Positions 49,226 through 57,382 of a DNA stretch of 64,000 nucleotides are shown here, one piece after another. Numbering within the stretch: the first letter of the stretch is position 1; every line of letters begins with the position of its first letter. Made by a program: the position numbers and the translations under genes. Source of the DNA: Streptomyces rishiriensis (GTDB lineage Bacteria; Actinomycetota; Actinomycetes; Streptomycetales; Streptomycetaceae); contig NZ_JAUSWV010000002.1 in NCBI RefSeq assembly GCF_030815485.1, positions 3,782,001-3,846,000 of the forward strand, in the 5' to 3' direction. Under the pieces are notes generated by a model. It saw only the letters and a list, made by a program, of their open reading frames with translations. It did not search any database and was not told the DNA's origin.

Positions 49226-50359
49226 TCACCGTCCCTTCGGCAGGCCCAGGATCCGTTCGGCCACGATGTTCCGCTGGATCTGCGAGGTACCGGCCGCGAT
49301 GGTGTACGAGAGGGAGGAGAGCCGGTCGTGGACCCAGGGGCGGTCGGCGTCGAGGGATTCGTCCCCCAGGACGTCGGCGGCCGTGTCGTACAGCTCCTGG
49401 CGCGCCTGCGAGTACCTCAGTTTGAAAACCGAACCTCCGACGCCCGGCAGACCGCCCTGGGCCTCCGCCGCACTGACGTTCCACTGCGTCAGCCGCCAGA
49501 GCGCCCGGAACTCGGCGTTGAGGGCGCCCAGCCGCCGCCGCAGGACGGGATCGTCCCAGCGTCCGTTCCTCCGTGCCGCCACGGCGAGTTCGCCCAGCAC
49601 GCGCCGACAGGCGACGACCTCGCCGACGAAGGCGGTGCCGCGCTCGAACGACAGCGTCACCATCGTCACCCGCCAGCCGTCGTTCTCCTCCCCCACCCGA
49701 TGGGTGACCGGCACCCGCACCTCGTCGAGGAACACCTCGGCGAACTCGGCGGATCCGGCGAGGGTGCGCAGCGGCCTCACGGTGATACCGGGGGTGTCCA
49801 TGGGCATGGCCAGCCAGGTGATGCCCTTGTGCTTGGGCGCTCCCGGATCCGTGCGGACCAGCAGTTCGCACCAGTCGGCGACCTCCGCGTGCGAGGTCCA
49901 GATCTTGGACCCGCTCACCACGTAGTCGTCACCGTCACGCCACGCGCGCGTGCGCAACGCCGCGAGGTCCGACCCGGCGTCGGGTTCGCTGAAGCCCTGG
50001 CACCAGACCTCCTCGCCGCGCAGGATGGGCGGCAGCCAGCGCGCCCGTTGTCCGGCCGTTCCCTCGGCGGCGATCGTCGGCCCGGCGTGCAGCAGCCCGA
50101 CGAAGCCGGCCCCCACATAGGGCGCGCCCGCCTTCTCCGTCTCCTCCAGGAAGATCAGCCGGACGCCCGGCGTGGCCTGCCAGTGCACGTCGGCGTACCC
50201 GGCGTCGTACAGCGTCCGCTGCCAGCCGAGGTCGTAGGCGCGGCGGCCGGGCCAGTCGTCCGGCGACGGCTTCGGCGGGAGCGTGGGCAGCACCTTGCCG
50301 AGCCACTCGCGCAGCCGGGCCCGGAACTCCGCGTCCTCGGGGCTGTCCGCGAGATCCAT
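49226..50359 (-). CDS. Acyl-CoA dehydrogenase, AAGTSQIQ-type subunit
   Basis: A 377-residue acyl-CoA dehydrogenase with WCQGFSEPDAGSDLAALRTRA at about residues 118-138, KIWTSHAEVADWCELLVRTD, LFGRGTAFVG-like FERGTAFVGEVV near 245, and the C-terminal SYTIAAGTSQIQRNIVAERILGLPKG. The position of the YEGT Glu is Ala (AAGT), so it probably depends on the short partner at 48331 for catalysis. The stretch YADVHWQATPGVRLIFLEE near residue 55-75 seems to lack the usual E(Y/F)GG(R/Q)G piece, perhaps a small in-frame deletion. ATG at 50359 follows AGGAGC. It is the second gene of the operon that starts with the amidohydrolase at 51679. Confidence 0.87.
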   Translation of the reverse strand: MDLADSPEDAEFRARLREWLGKVLPTLPPKPSPDDWPGRRAYDLGWQRTLYDAGYADVHWQATPGVRLIFLEETEKAGAPYVGAGFVGLLHAGPTIAAEGTAGQRARWLPPILRGEEVWCQGFSEPDAGSDLAALRTRAWRDGDDYVVSGSKIWTSHAEVADWCELLVRTDPGAPKHKGITWLAMPMDTPGITVRPLRTLAGSAEFAEVFLDEVRVPVTHRVGEENDGWRVTMVTLSFERGTAFVGEVVACRRVLGELAVAARRNGRWDDPVLRRRLGALNAEFRALWRLTQWNVSAAEAQGGLPGVGGSVFKLRYSQARQELYDTAADVLGDESLDADRPWVHDRLSSLSYTIAAGTSQIQRNIVAERILGLPKGR

Positions 50360-50400
50360 GCTCCTGATCCCCCCGTTCCCTCAGTGACCTCAGTTCCCGC

Positions 50401-50462
50401 TGTTTCCGCTGTTTCCGCTGTTTCCGCTGTCTCTCTGCCTCTCTGCCTCTCTGCCTCTCTGT
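50401..50462. repeat. Two adjoining microsatellite-like repeats (9 bp and 8 bp)
   Basis: TGTTTCCGC occurs three times at 50401-50427 and CTCTCTGC four times, the last with one change, at 50431-50462. They fill most of the 123-bp gap between the amidohydrolase and dehydrogenase genes of one operon, so they would be transcribed. Confidence 0.95.
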
Positions 50463-50482
50463 TCCTCTGTTCTTCGGCCCGG

Positions 50483-51679
50483 CTACTTGTCGAGGTCCAG
50501 GTCCAGCATGCGGATCGCGTTGCCCCGCATGAGCTTGTAGACCGTCTCGTCGTCCAAACCCTTGACGTGGTCGAGGGCGACCTCCTTGGTGTGCGGGAAG
50601 GTCGAGTCGACGTGCGGGTAGTCGGTCTCGAAGGTCGCGTTGTCGCGCCCCACGACGTCCAGGGACGCGACCCCGTGCTTGTCGCGGAAGAAGCAGCAGA
50701 AGATCTGCCGGTAGTAGTACGTGGACGGCGGCTCCGGGACGAGATCCCTGACCCCGCCCCACGCGCGGTGCTCCTCCCAGACGTCGTCCGCCCGCTCGAG
50801 GGCGTACGGGATCCAGCCCATCTGGCCCTCGGAGTAGGCGAGCGTGAGGCGCGGGAACCTCACCAGGACCCCGCTGAAGAGGAAGTCCATCATCGAGGCC
50901 ATCGCATTGTTGAACGAAAGGGACGCCTGGACGGCCGGCGGTGCGTCCGGCGAGGCGGCCGGCATCTGCGAGGACGAGCCGATGTGCATGTTGACGACCG
51001 TCCCGGTCTCCTCGCACACCGCGAAGAACGGGTCCCAGTAGCCCGAGTGGATCGACGGCAGCCCGAGATGGCTGGGGATCTCGGAGAAGGTCACCGCGCG
51101 CACCCCGCGGGCCGCGTTGCGCCGGATCTCGGCGACCGCCAGGTCGATGTCCCACAGCGGGATCAGGCAGAGCGGGATGAGCCGCCCGCCGCTGTCCCCG
51201 CACCACTCTTCGACCATCCAGTCGTTGTAGGCGCGCACACAGGCCAGCGCGACCTCCTTGTCGTGCGCCTCGGCGAAGGTCTGCCCGCAGAAGCGGGGGA
51301 AGGACGGGAAGCAGAGAGAGGCCTCGACGTGGTTGAGGTCCATGTCCGCCAGCCGCGCCTTCGGGTCCCAGCAGCCGCGCCGCATCTCCTCGCGGGTGAT
51401 GCCCTCCAGCGTCATCTCGTCACGGTCGAAGCCGACGGCGGCGATGTTGCGCTTGTACGGGAACTTCAGGTCCTCGTAGATCCACCAGTCGGTCGGCTGG
51501 CCGTCCGGGTCCATCGTGATCCGGTACTTCCCGGCGACGTAGGCGAGCTCGCCGATCCCTGCGGTGAGCGGCTGCGGCCCCCGGTCCCGGTACTTCTGCG
51601 GCAGCCAGGTCGCGAAGAGGTGCGCGGGCTCGATCACATGGTCGTCGACGCTGACGATGCGCGGCAGTTCGGTGCTCAC
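50483..51679 (-). CDS. Amidohydrolase family 2 protein (second paralogue)
   Basis: A 398-residue Amidohydro_2 protein paralogous to that at 5115-6377. Shared landmarks are SVDDHVIEPAHL at residues 8-20, RLADMDLNHVEASLCFPSFPRFCGQTF near 110-135 (LCFPSFPRFCGQ), CVRAYNDWMVEEWCGDSGGRL, VVNMHIGSSSQMP near 230, and ATFETDYPHVDSTFP around 355-370 with the late Asp and His. GTG at 51679 follows GGAGGGG. It is the first gene of an operon with the two acyl-CoA dehydrogenases, which suggests that its substrate is made or consumed by them. Confidence 0.87.
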   Translation of the reverse strand: MSTELPRIVSVDDHVIEPAHLFATWLPQKYRDRGPQPLTAGIGELAYVAGKYRITMDPDGQPTDWWIYEDLKFPYKRNIAAVGFDRDEMTLEGITREEMRRGCWDPKARLADMDLNHVEASLCFPSFPRFCGQTFAEAHDKEVALACVRAYNDWMVEEWCGDSGGRLIPLCLIPLWDIDLAVAEIRRNAARGVRAVTFSEIPSHLGLPSIHSGYWDPFFAVCEETGTVVNMHIGSSSQMPAASPDAPPAVQASLSFNNAMASMMDFLFSGVLVRFPRLTLAYSEGQMGWIPYALERADDVWEEHRAWGGVRDLVPEPPSTYYYRQIFCCFFRDKHGVASLDVVGRDNATFETDYPHVDSTFPHTKEVALDHVKGLDDETVYKLMRGNAIRMLDLDLDK

Positions 51680-51729
51680 GGCTTCCCCTCCGCCTGGCGG
51701 AACGCCAGTTGTCCGATGGACGTGTCCCG

Positions 51730-51800
51730 GCAATCTGATGACGGCTGACAGATGACGACCGACGGACGACGGCTGTCTCATGACGACCGACGGATGACGG
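51730..51800. repeat. Degenerate ~37-bp direct repeat in the amidohydrolase/ligase gap
   Basis: GACGACCGACGGACGACGGCTGTCTCA and the later ATGACGACCGACGGATGACGG (in shorter matches GACGACCGACGGA and GATGACGG) recur two to three times between 51730 and 51800, just before operator 14. No gene is present. Confidence 0.55.
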
Positions 51801-51804
51801 CTAT

Positions 51805-51819
51805 CTGATGGACCGTCAG
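51805..51819. promoter_or_regulatory. Regulon operator 14, CTGATGGACCGTCAG
   Basis: One mismatch. It lies 125 bp upstream of the amidohydrolase start (51679) and 106 bp upstream of the ligase start (51926) in a divergent gap. Confidence 0.75.
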
Positions 51820-51892
51820 GTCATCCCTCCCCAGCAGGCTAGCTCCGACCCCCTGGACCGACAAGGCGACCGGCCCTACGCTCTGCCAAAAT

Positions 51893-51907
51893 CTGACAGT
51901 CCGTCAG
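51893..51907. promoter_or_regulatory. Regulon operator 15, CTGACAGTCCGTCAG
   Basis: One mismatch. It lies 18 bp upstream of the ligase GTG at 51926, just before its ribosome binding site, so it fits the ligase promoter. Confidence 0.8.
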
Positions 51908-51925
51908 TTACGCCAGGGGGCAGAT

Positions 51926-53434
51926 GTGAACGACACCGCCACCGCCCACGAGCTGAGCGCGTCCCGCACCCTCTGGGACCTGCTCGTCCGCCGCGCCGAC
52001 CGCACCCCCGGCCGCCGGGTCCTCCTCCAGGACGACCGGGCGCTGACCTTCGGAGAGCTGCGCCAGAGGGCCGAGCGGGTCGCCGCCGGGCTGTACGACA
52101 GGGGGGTACGCCCCGGCACGGTCGTCGCCTGGCAGCTGCCCACCCGCCTCGAGACGGCCGTCCTGTCCTTCGCGCTGGCCCGCCTGGGGGCGGTGCAGTC
52201 GCCCGTCATCCCCTTCTACCGTGATCGCGAGGTCGGCTTCGCGCTGCGCGAGTCCAAGGCGGAGTTCTTCGCGGTGCCGGGCGTCTGGCGCGGCTTCGAC
52301 CACACCGAGATGGCCCGGCGGCTGGGCGCGAAGGGCGTCTTCGAGGCGTACGACGAGCTGCCGGACGGAGACCCGGCCGTGCTTCCGCCGCCGCCCGCCG
52401 AGGGCACCTCGGTGCGCTGGATCTACTGGACCTCGGGCACCACCTCCGACCCCAAGGGCGTGCTGCACACCGACCGGTCGCTGATCGCGGGCGGCTCCTG
52501 CCTCGCCCACGCGCTGCGCCTCACCTCGGACGACGTCGGCTCGATGGCGTTCCCCTACGCGCACATCGCCGGCCCCGACTACACCGTCATGCTGCTGCTC
52601 TACGGCTTCCCGGCGGTGATGTTCGAGCACTTCGCGCTGCCGGACGCGCTGGAGGACTACCGGCGGCACGGGGTGACGGTCGCGGGCGGATCGACGGCGT
52701 TCTACTCGATGTTCCTCGCCGAGCAGCGCAAGCGGCCCGAGGCGCCCCTGATCCCCTCGCTGCGGCTGCTCGCGGGCGGCGGGGCGCCCAAGCCGCCCGA
52801 GGTGTACCACGCCGTCGTACGCGAGATGGGGGTGCAGCTGACGCACGGGTACGGGATGACCGAGGTGCCGATGATCACCATGGGGGCGCCGGACGACACC
52901 CCGGAGAACCTCGCGACGACGGAGGGCCGGCCTCCGGAGGGCATGCGGATACGGGTGGTGGAGGGCGAGGTGCGGCTGCGCGGCGAGGCCGTGTGCCAGG
53001 GGTACCTGGATCCCGCCCAGACGGCCGAGGCGTTCGACGCGGAGGGATTCCTGCGCACGGGCGATCTGGGGCACGTGACGGACAGCGGGCATCTGGTCCT
53101 CACCGGGCGGCTGAAGGACGTGATCATCCGCAAGGGGGAGAACGTGTCGGCCAAGGAGATCGAGGACCTGCTCGCCGCACACCCGGCCGTCGGGGACGTG
53201 GCGGTGATCGGCCTGCCCGACGCGGAGCGCGGGGAACTGGTGTGCGCGGTGGTGGAACGGGCGCCTGGGGCCGGGGAGCCGTTGACGCTCGAGGCGATGA
53301 GCTCGTATCTGCGCGCGGCTGGCCTGTCGGTCCACAAGTTGCCGGAGCGGCTGGAGTCGGTGGACGCCCTGCCCCGCAACGAGACGCTGCGCAAGGTACT
53401 GAAGTACAAGCTGCGCGAGCGCTTCTCCCGATGA
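51926..53434 (+). CDS. Acyl-CoA ligase, AMP-forming (second ligase)
   Basis: A 502-residue ANL-superfamily ligase with TSGTTSDPKGVLH near residue 170, PYAHIAGPDYTVMLLLYG, LTHGYGMTEVPMITMG (A5), FLRTGDLGHVTDSGHL (A7), GRLKDVIIRKGENVSAKEIEDLL (A8; quoted KDVIIRKGENVSAKEIED) and the final NETLRKVLKYKLRE with the catalytic Lys. It resembles cyclohexanecarboxylate or short-chain-type acyl-CoA ligases; the substrate is unknown. GTG at 51926 follows AGGGGG. It is divergent from the amidohydrolase/dehydrogenase operon. Confidence 0.88.
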   Translation: MNDTATAHELSASRTLWDLLVRRADRTPGRRVLLQDDRALTFGELRQRAERVAAGLYDRGVRPGTVVAWQLPTRLETAVLSFALARLGAVQSPVIPFYRDREVGFALRESKAEFFAVPGVWRGFDHTEMARRLGAKGVFEAYDELPDGDPAVLPPPPAEGTSVRWIYWTSGTTSDPKGVLHTDRSLIAGGSCLAHALRLTSDDVGSMAFPYAHIAGPDYTVMLLLYGFPAVMFEHFALPDALEDYRRHGVTVAGGSTAFYSMFLAEQRKRPEAPLIPSLRLLAGGGAPKPPEVYHAVVREMGVQLTHGYGMTEVPMITMGAPDDTPENLATTEGRPPEGMRIRVVEGEVRLRGEAVCQGYLDPAQTAEAFDAEGFLRTGDLGHVTDSGHLVLTGRLKDVIIRKGENVSAKEIEDLLAAHPAVGDVAVIGLPDAERGELVCAVVERAPGAGEPLTLEAMSSYLRAAGLSVHKLPERLESVDALPRNETLRKVLKYKLRERFSR

Positions 53435-53616
53435 AGCCGCCTGGGCCCGAGTGCCGTCCCGGTGACCGCTGGTCGGCCACGCCCTGATCGGGTGACCGCT
53501 GCCGACTGCGCGCCGCTCGGACGACCGTTGGCCGGATGGTCACCGCCGGCTGCGCGCTGCTCCGGCGACCACTGGTCGGCTGCGCGCCGCGCGGGTGACC
53601 GCTGGTCGGCCGGACG
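53435..53616. repeat. Intergenic degenerate repeats around GGTGACCGCTGGTCGGC
   Basis: GGTGACCGCTGGTCGGC occurs at about 53460 and 53594, with changed versions (GGTGACCGCTGCCGACTG, GCGACCACTGGTCGGCTG) in between. The 182 bp separate convergent genes and hold no recognisable gene. Confidence 0.5.
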
Positions 53617-54129
53617 TTATTCGGCGATCGTGAAGTAGCGGGCGAAGGCGGGGACGATCTCCGCCTCGCCGACCTTGCCGTCGGCGTCGGCGTCGAGGAC
53701 GGCGGCGGCCCCCTGGGCCACCTCTTCGGGCGCTCCGAGCGCCCTGAGCACCCGTACGGTGTCCGCGACCGTGGCCCGGCCGTCGCCGTCGGAGTCGGCG
53801 ATGTCCAGGGCCGCGTGCAGGAAGGGGCGGGCGATCTCGGCGAACCGCTCCGGGTTGTCGCGCAACCGCTTGACCGCGCCGTTCACGAACTCGTCCCGGG
53901 TGATGCGCTGGTCGCCGTCCCGGTCTGCGATGCCGGCCATGCCCTGCCAGAACGCCTCGGCTCCCGCGTACAGCGCCTGCCCCTTGTCGGACCGGGCCGC
54001 GGTGCCGAACTCCGCGAGCAGCGCCTTGGCCGCCGCGCCGAAGTCCGACCGGTCGATGTAGCCGTTGCCGTCCTGGTCGAAGGTGGCGAACCGGGCGGCG
54101 ATCCTGCGTTCGTACTCGCTGCTGACCAT
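53617..54129 (-). CDS. EF-hand calcium-binding protein (calerythrin-like)
   Basis: The 170-residue protein has four EF-hand-like loops: DQDGNGYIDRSD at residues 18-29, DRDGDQRITRDE near 68-79, DSDGDGRATVAD near 112-123 and DADADGKVGEAE near 146-157. The second lies after a helix with several acidic residues. It resembles the calerythrin/CabD class of Streptomyces and related bacteria, a cytosolic calcium-binding protein of unclear role. Minus strand start at 54129. Confidence 0.9.
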   Translation of the reverse strand: MVSSEYERRIAARFATFDQDGNGYIDRSDFGAAAKALLAEFGTAARSDKGQALYAGAEAFWQGMAGIADRDGDQRITRDEFVNGAVKRLRDNPERFAEIARPFLHAALDIADSDGDGRATVADTVRVLRALGAPEEVAQGAAAVLDADADGKVGEAEIVPAFARYFTIAE

Positions 54130-54305
54130 GTCTTCTCGGGCCGCCTTACGTCATCGCGTGGAGATGTGGCTGGGAATGGTTCCGGCAGGGAGCGTACGAC
54201 GCCGGCGACTCCCGGGCATCGGGAAAGCGACGCCTGTCCCGAGACCGGGTGAATTCCGGGACGGGGATGTAGCGGAGCGGGGGCCTTCGCCGGACCCGCG
54301 CGGAC

Positions 54306-54686
54306 CTACGCCGAGAGCGGTTCCGTTCCCTCGTCCACGGCGGCCGCGAGGTCCCCGTAGACGTCGAAGAGGCGGCGGACACCCAGCGCGCCCAGCACCC
54401 GGTTGACGTGTGAGCCCTCCGCCGCGCCCCGCGCGGGAAGTATCAGGCGCAGGCTTCCCCGGCAGGAACGGATCAGGCGGCGTGAGGCGATGAGCACGCC
54501 GACGCCGCTGGAGTCGCAGAAGTACACCTCGGAGAGGTCGAGGACGAGACTGTGGCGACCCTCGGCCACCTCGTCGTGCACTTTCTGGCGCAGCACCGGC
54601 GAGGTCATCAGGTCCAGCTCGCCCGACACATGGAGCACGGCCCATCCGCCCTGCTCCCCGCCGGTCACTTTGAAGGCCACCACCAC
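54306..54686 (-). CDS. STAS-domain anti-sigma factor antagonist
   Basis: A 126-residue STAS protein: WAVLHVSGELDLMTSPVLRQKV at residues 15-36 and LVLDLSEVYFCDSSGVGVLIASRRL near 47-71 with the conserved phosphorylatable Ser pair at 59-60. Such proteins release a sigma factor from an RsbW-like partner when unphosphorylated; the ATP-binding protein at 47285 is one in-window candidate partner, but Streptomyces genomes have many. The GTG at 54686 is one of three consecutive GTGs. Confidence 0.87.
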   Translation of the reverse strand: MVVAFKVTGGEQGGWAVLHVSGELDLMTSPVLRQKVHDEVAEGRHSLVLDLSEVYFCDSSGVGVLIASRRLIRSCRGSLRLILPARGAAEGSHVNRVLGALGVRRLFDVYGDLAAAVDEGTEPLSA

Positions 54687-55005
54687 GCCCTTCGCTCGCT
54701 GTAACTCGCGGAAAACGGAAGCCGTCCCTTCGCTTCCTTGCAGCGCGGCTGCCCAGCGGCCGTGCCCCGAAACGCCGACGGAAAAACAGAAACAGAGAGA
54801 AAGAGGCTTGTTCCAGTCGCATCCCGTCCGGTTCGATCCTTATCTGTCGGGTAGGCGCCGCCCATACCACCCCCTCACGGACAGGGGGCGCACATTGAAA
54901 CAAAGGGGCGTGCGTTGTCGGACGTGCCGACTACATTCGAGGTGACGGTGGACGCACGCTGGACACACGCACAGGCAGAGACACGCACACGGGGGAGGGG
55001 GCCGC
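54687..55005 (+). other. Divergent promoter region of STAS and sigma genes
   Basis: The 319 bp hold no gene. A stretch rich in A (54780-54805) precedes GGTT at 54830-54833, then GGGTAG at 54849-54854 with a 15-bp spacer, resembling Streptomyces SigB-type promoters (GNNT-N14-16-GGGTAC/T). It points to the sigma gene about 150 bp downstream and is a low-confidence candidate. Confidence 0.35.
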
Positions 55006-55596
55006 ATGGCGAAGAAGGACGCACCGCCCCGCTGGGACCGCAAGATGCAGCAGCGGCTGGCACGCGGTGAGGCGGCCGCCCTCGGCGAGCTCTATGACCG
55101 GTTCGCTTCGCTCGTGCACGGCCTCGCCCACCGCGTGCTCGGAGATGAACGCGCGGCCGACGGCATCACCCGCGAGGTCTTCGCGCATGTCTGGGAGAAC
55201 CCCGACGCCTACGACCCGAAGCAGGGTCCGCTGCGCACCTGGGTCGCCGCGTTGACCCACCGCCTCGCCGTGCAGCGCCTGCGCACCACCGAGACCGCCG
55301 CGCTGGCCGAGGCCGGCCCCGGCTCCGCCGAGGCGACCGAGGAACTGGAACGCAGGGTGCGGCACGCCTCGGTCGCCGCCCGCGCCGACTACATCGTCCA
55401 GGCCATGCCCGCCCCGTTGCGCGCCGCCCTGGAACTGGCCTACTTCCAGCGGCGCGACTACCGCCAGACGGCGGCCGACCTCGGCGTCACCGAGGACGAG
55501 GCGCGCCGTCGGCTCCGCCTCGGCCTCCAGCTGCTGTCCACCGCCCACGACGCCGCGGCTCCCGGGGCGCCGCCGGGGTACGGCGGTGCGGCATGA
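55006..55596 (+). CDS. ECF-type RNA polymerase sigma factor
   Basis: The 196-residue protein has sigma region 2 (AALGELYDRFASLVHGLAHRVLGDERAADGITREVFAHVWENP, shown as LGELYDRFASLVHGLAHRVL) with the promoter-melting part FAHVWENPDAYDPKQGPLRTWVA, and region 4.2 (LELAYFQRRDYRQTAADLGVTEDEARRRLRLGL, core RQTAADLGVTEDEARRRL). It is immediately followed, with ATGA overlap, by a zinc anti-sigma protein. ATG at 55006 lies after GGGGGAGGGGGCC. Its regulon is unknown. Confidence 0.9.
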   Translation: MAKKDAPPRWDRKMQQRLARGEAAALGELYDRFASLVHGLAHRVLGDERAADGITREVFAHVWENPDAYDPKQGPLRTWVAALTHRLAVQRLRTTETAALAEAGPGSAEATEELERRVRHASVAARADYIVQAMPAPLRAALELAYFQRRDYRQTAADLGVTEDEARRRLRLGLQLLSTAHDAAAPGAPPGYGGAA

Positions 55597-57230
55597 GTGG
55601 CGAGAACGTGTTCCCGTCGCCCGAAGACGGCGGAGACGAAGAGGACATGAGGAACGACCAGCGGACGAACCCGCAAGAGGCCGGGGCAACGCCATCCGGT
55701 GACGACGCCCAAGCAGACGACAACGGCAACGGACCGAGCGGCTCCGGCGACGGCAGGCCCGCCGACGACGCCTCCCGCGACGGCGGCTCCGGCGACGGCA
55801 GGCCCGCCGACGACGCCTCCCGCGACAGCGGCTCCGGTGACGGCAGGCCCGCTGACAGCGTTTCCCGTGGCGGGGACGGCATGTCTCCGGCTCGCGGATC
55901 CGGCCGCGCGCCGCGCATCCCGCTCCCCCGCGCCTCCGTGGAGGACGGCGGGCTGCCGCTGCCGCCGGCGGAGCCCGCCGGTCCGGGCCCGCTCACGCTC
56001 GAGCACCCGGTGCTGAAGTCCCTGCTGGGCGCCTGGGCGCTGGCGGCCTGCTCGGCCGAGGAGACGGCGGCCGTCGAGGAGCACCTCGGCGACTGCGGAG
56101 CCTGCGCCGACGAGGCACGGCGGTTGCGCGAGGCGGTCGGTCTGCTCCAGCGCCCGGAGAGCCTCGACCTCGACCCGGGCCTGCGCACCCGTGTCCTCGA
56201 CGGCTGTCTGGACCGGCGTCCGCCCCGCATCCCGGTGCCCGTCTGGGCTGCGTCGTACGACGCCGAGACCGCGCGGCTGGACGCCCTGCTCCAGGACTTC
56301 GGGGACGCCGAGTGGCACGCGCCGGTGCGGCTGCGCTGGTTCCGCGGCGAGGGAGCCACGAGCCGCCGGACCACCGTCGCGGGAGTCATCGCCCACCTGC
56401 TCGCCGTGGACGGGCTGGTGGCCGTCGCCCTGGGCCTCGACGACCCGCTGACCCCGTTCGCCACCGGCGACAGGCCGGGCGCGGCCGCCGAGACGGACCG
56501 GACGGACCGGACCGACGACATGGGCGGGACGGACGAGACGGACCGGCCGGACGAGACCGTCGGACGGGACGGGTCGCACCGTTCCGGCAAACCGGTGGAC
56601 ACTCCGGCCCGGCGCACCGAGTCGTTCTGGGCGGGCTCGCACTTCCCGCCCACCCGCTCGGTGCGCGGCCCCTGGCGCGAACAGACCCACGCCCTCGTAC
56701 GGACGGTGTCCTTCACCGGCGGAGGCCCCGGCACCATGCCGGTGTCGTACGGCGGCTTCGAACTGCCCCTGCGGGACGCCATGCTGGACCGGGCCTTCGA
56801 GTGCTGGGTGCACGCCGAGGACATCGCGGACGCGGTGGACTACCCCTACGCGCCGCCCGCCCCGCGCCACCTGCACGGCATGATCGACCTGGCCGCGCGG
56901 ATGCTGCCCGAGACCCTGGCGGCCCGTCGCCGCGCCGGACTCGCCGCTCCCTCGCGCACCCGCCATCTGGTGACCGCTGGCCGCCCCGGGCGCAGCCTGC
57001 GTCTGGAGATCGAGGGTTCGGGCGGCGGCCAGTGGCTGATCCCGCTGGACTCGCCGGGCGCCGTGGGCTCAGCCGACCACGAGGTGGCCCATGTCGCCCT
57101 GGACGACGTGGAGTTCTGCCGTCTGGCCGCCGGTCATGTCTCCCCGGAGGAGGCCGCGGCGGGGCAGCTCGGCGACCGCGAGGCCATCAGGGACGTCCTG
57201 TTCGCGGCGGCGTCGCTGAGCCGGATGTAG
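55593..57230 (+). CDS. Zinc anti-sigma factor fused to MDMPI-like domain
   Basis: A 545-residue protein. The N-terminal ~105 residues are low complexity and include three 14-residue repeats, GSGDGRPADDASRD (about 47-88). A ZAS domain follows, AACSAEETAAVEEHLGDCGACADEARRLREAV near 148-178, with the Zn ligands H-x3-C-x2-C in EHLGDCGAC. The C-terminal ~350 residues resemble the mycothiol-dependent maleylpyruvate isomerase family, beginning ARLDALLQDFGDAEWHAPVRLRW near 228. No transmembrane helix is seen, so it is a cytosolic anti-sigma whose fused domain may sense thiol status (inference). The overlap with the sigma stop couples their synthesis. Confidence 0.85.
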   Translation: MSGENVFPSPEDGGDEEDMRNDQRTNPQEAGATPSGDDAQADDNGNGPSGSGDGRPADDASRDGGSGDGRPADDASRDSGSGDGRPADSVSRGGDGMSPARGSGRAPRIPLPRASVEDGGLPLPPAEPAGPGPLTLEHPVLKSLLGAWALAACSAEETAAVEEHLGDCGACADEARRLREAVGLLQRPESLDLDPGLRTRVLDGCLDRRPPRIPVPVWAASYDAETARLDALLQDFGDAEWHAPVRLRWFRGEGATSRRTTVAGVIAHLLAVDGLVAVALGLDDPLTPFATGDRPGAAAETDRTDRTDDMGGTDETDRPDETVGRDGSHRSGKPVDTPARRTESFWAGSHFPPTRSVRGPWREQTHALVRTVSFTGGGPGTMPVSYGGFELPLRDAMLDRAFECWVHAEDIADAVDYPYAPPAPRHLHGMIDLAARMLPETLAARRRAGLAAPSRTRHLVTAGRPGRSLRLEIEGSGGGQWLIPLDSPGAVGSADHEVAHVALDDVEFCRLAAGHVSPEEAAAGQLGDREAIRDVLFAAASLSRM

Positions 57231-57277
57231 CCGACAGGCGCCGGAGCGGCAGGATGCAAGCGCCCGTGTGCCGGGCG

Positions 57278-57299
57278 CCTGTGCCGGGCCTGGCACAGG
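57278..57299. terminator. Terminator between anti-sigma and purU genes
   Basis: CCTGTGCC at 57278-57285 pairs with GGCACAGG at 57292-57299 across a 6-nt loop, between convergent genes. A second, larger GC-rich fold with GGGCGCCTGTGCC may exist nearby. Confidence 0.6.
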
Positions 57300-57382
57300 G
57301 GCCCGGTGCCTGGGGAAGGGAGCGGGGGGCGAGGGGGCGGGGCAGGGAACTTCGGCGGGGCCGCGCGACGGCTGCGCCCCGG

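Noticed and set aside
3273..51907. Assigning the operators to KstR or KstR2
   Set aside because: Those cholesterol-catabolism repressors, as I know them, recognise different palindromes (AAC-N-GTT type and CAAG-N2-CTTG type), which do not match CTGACG-N3-CGTCAG.
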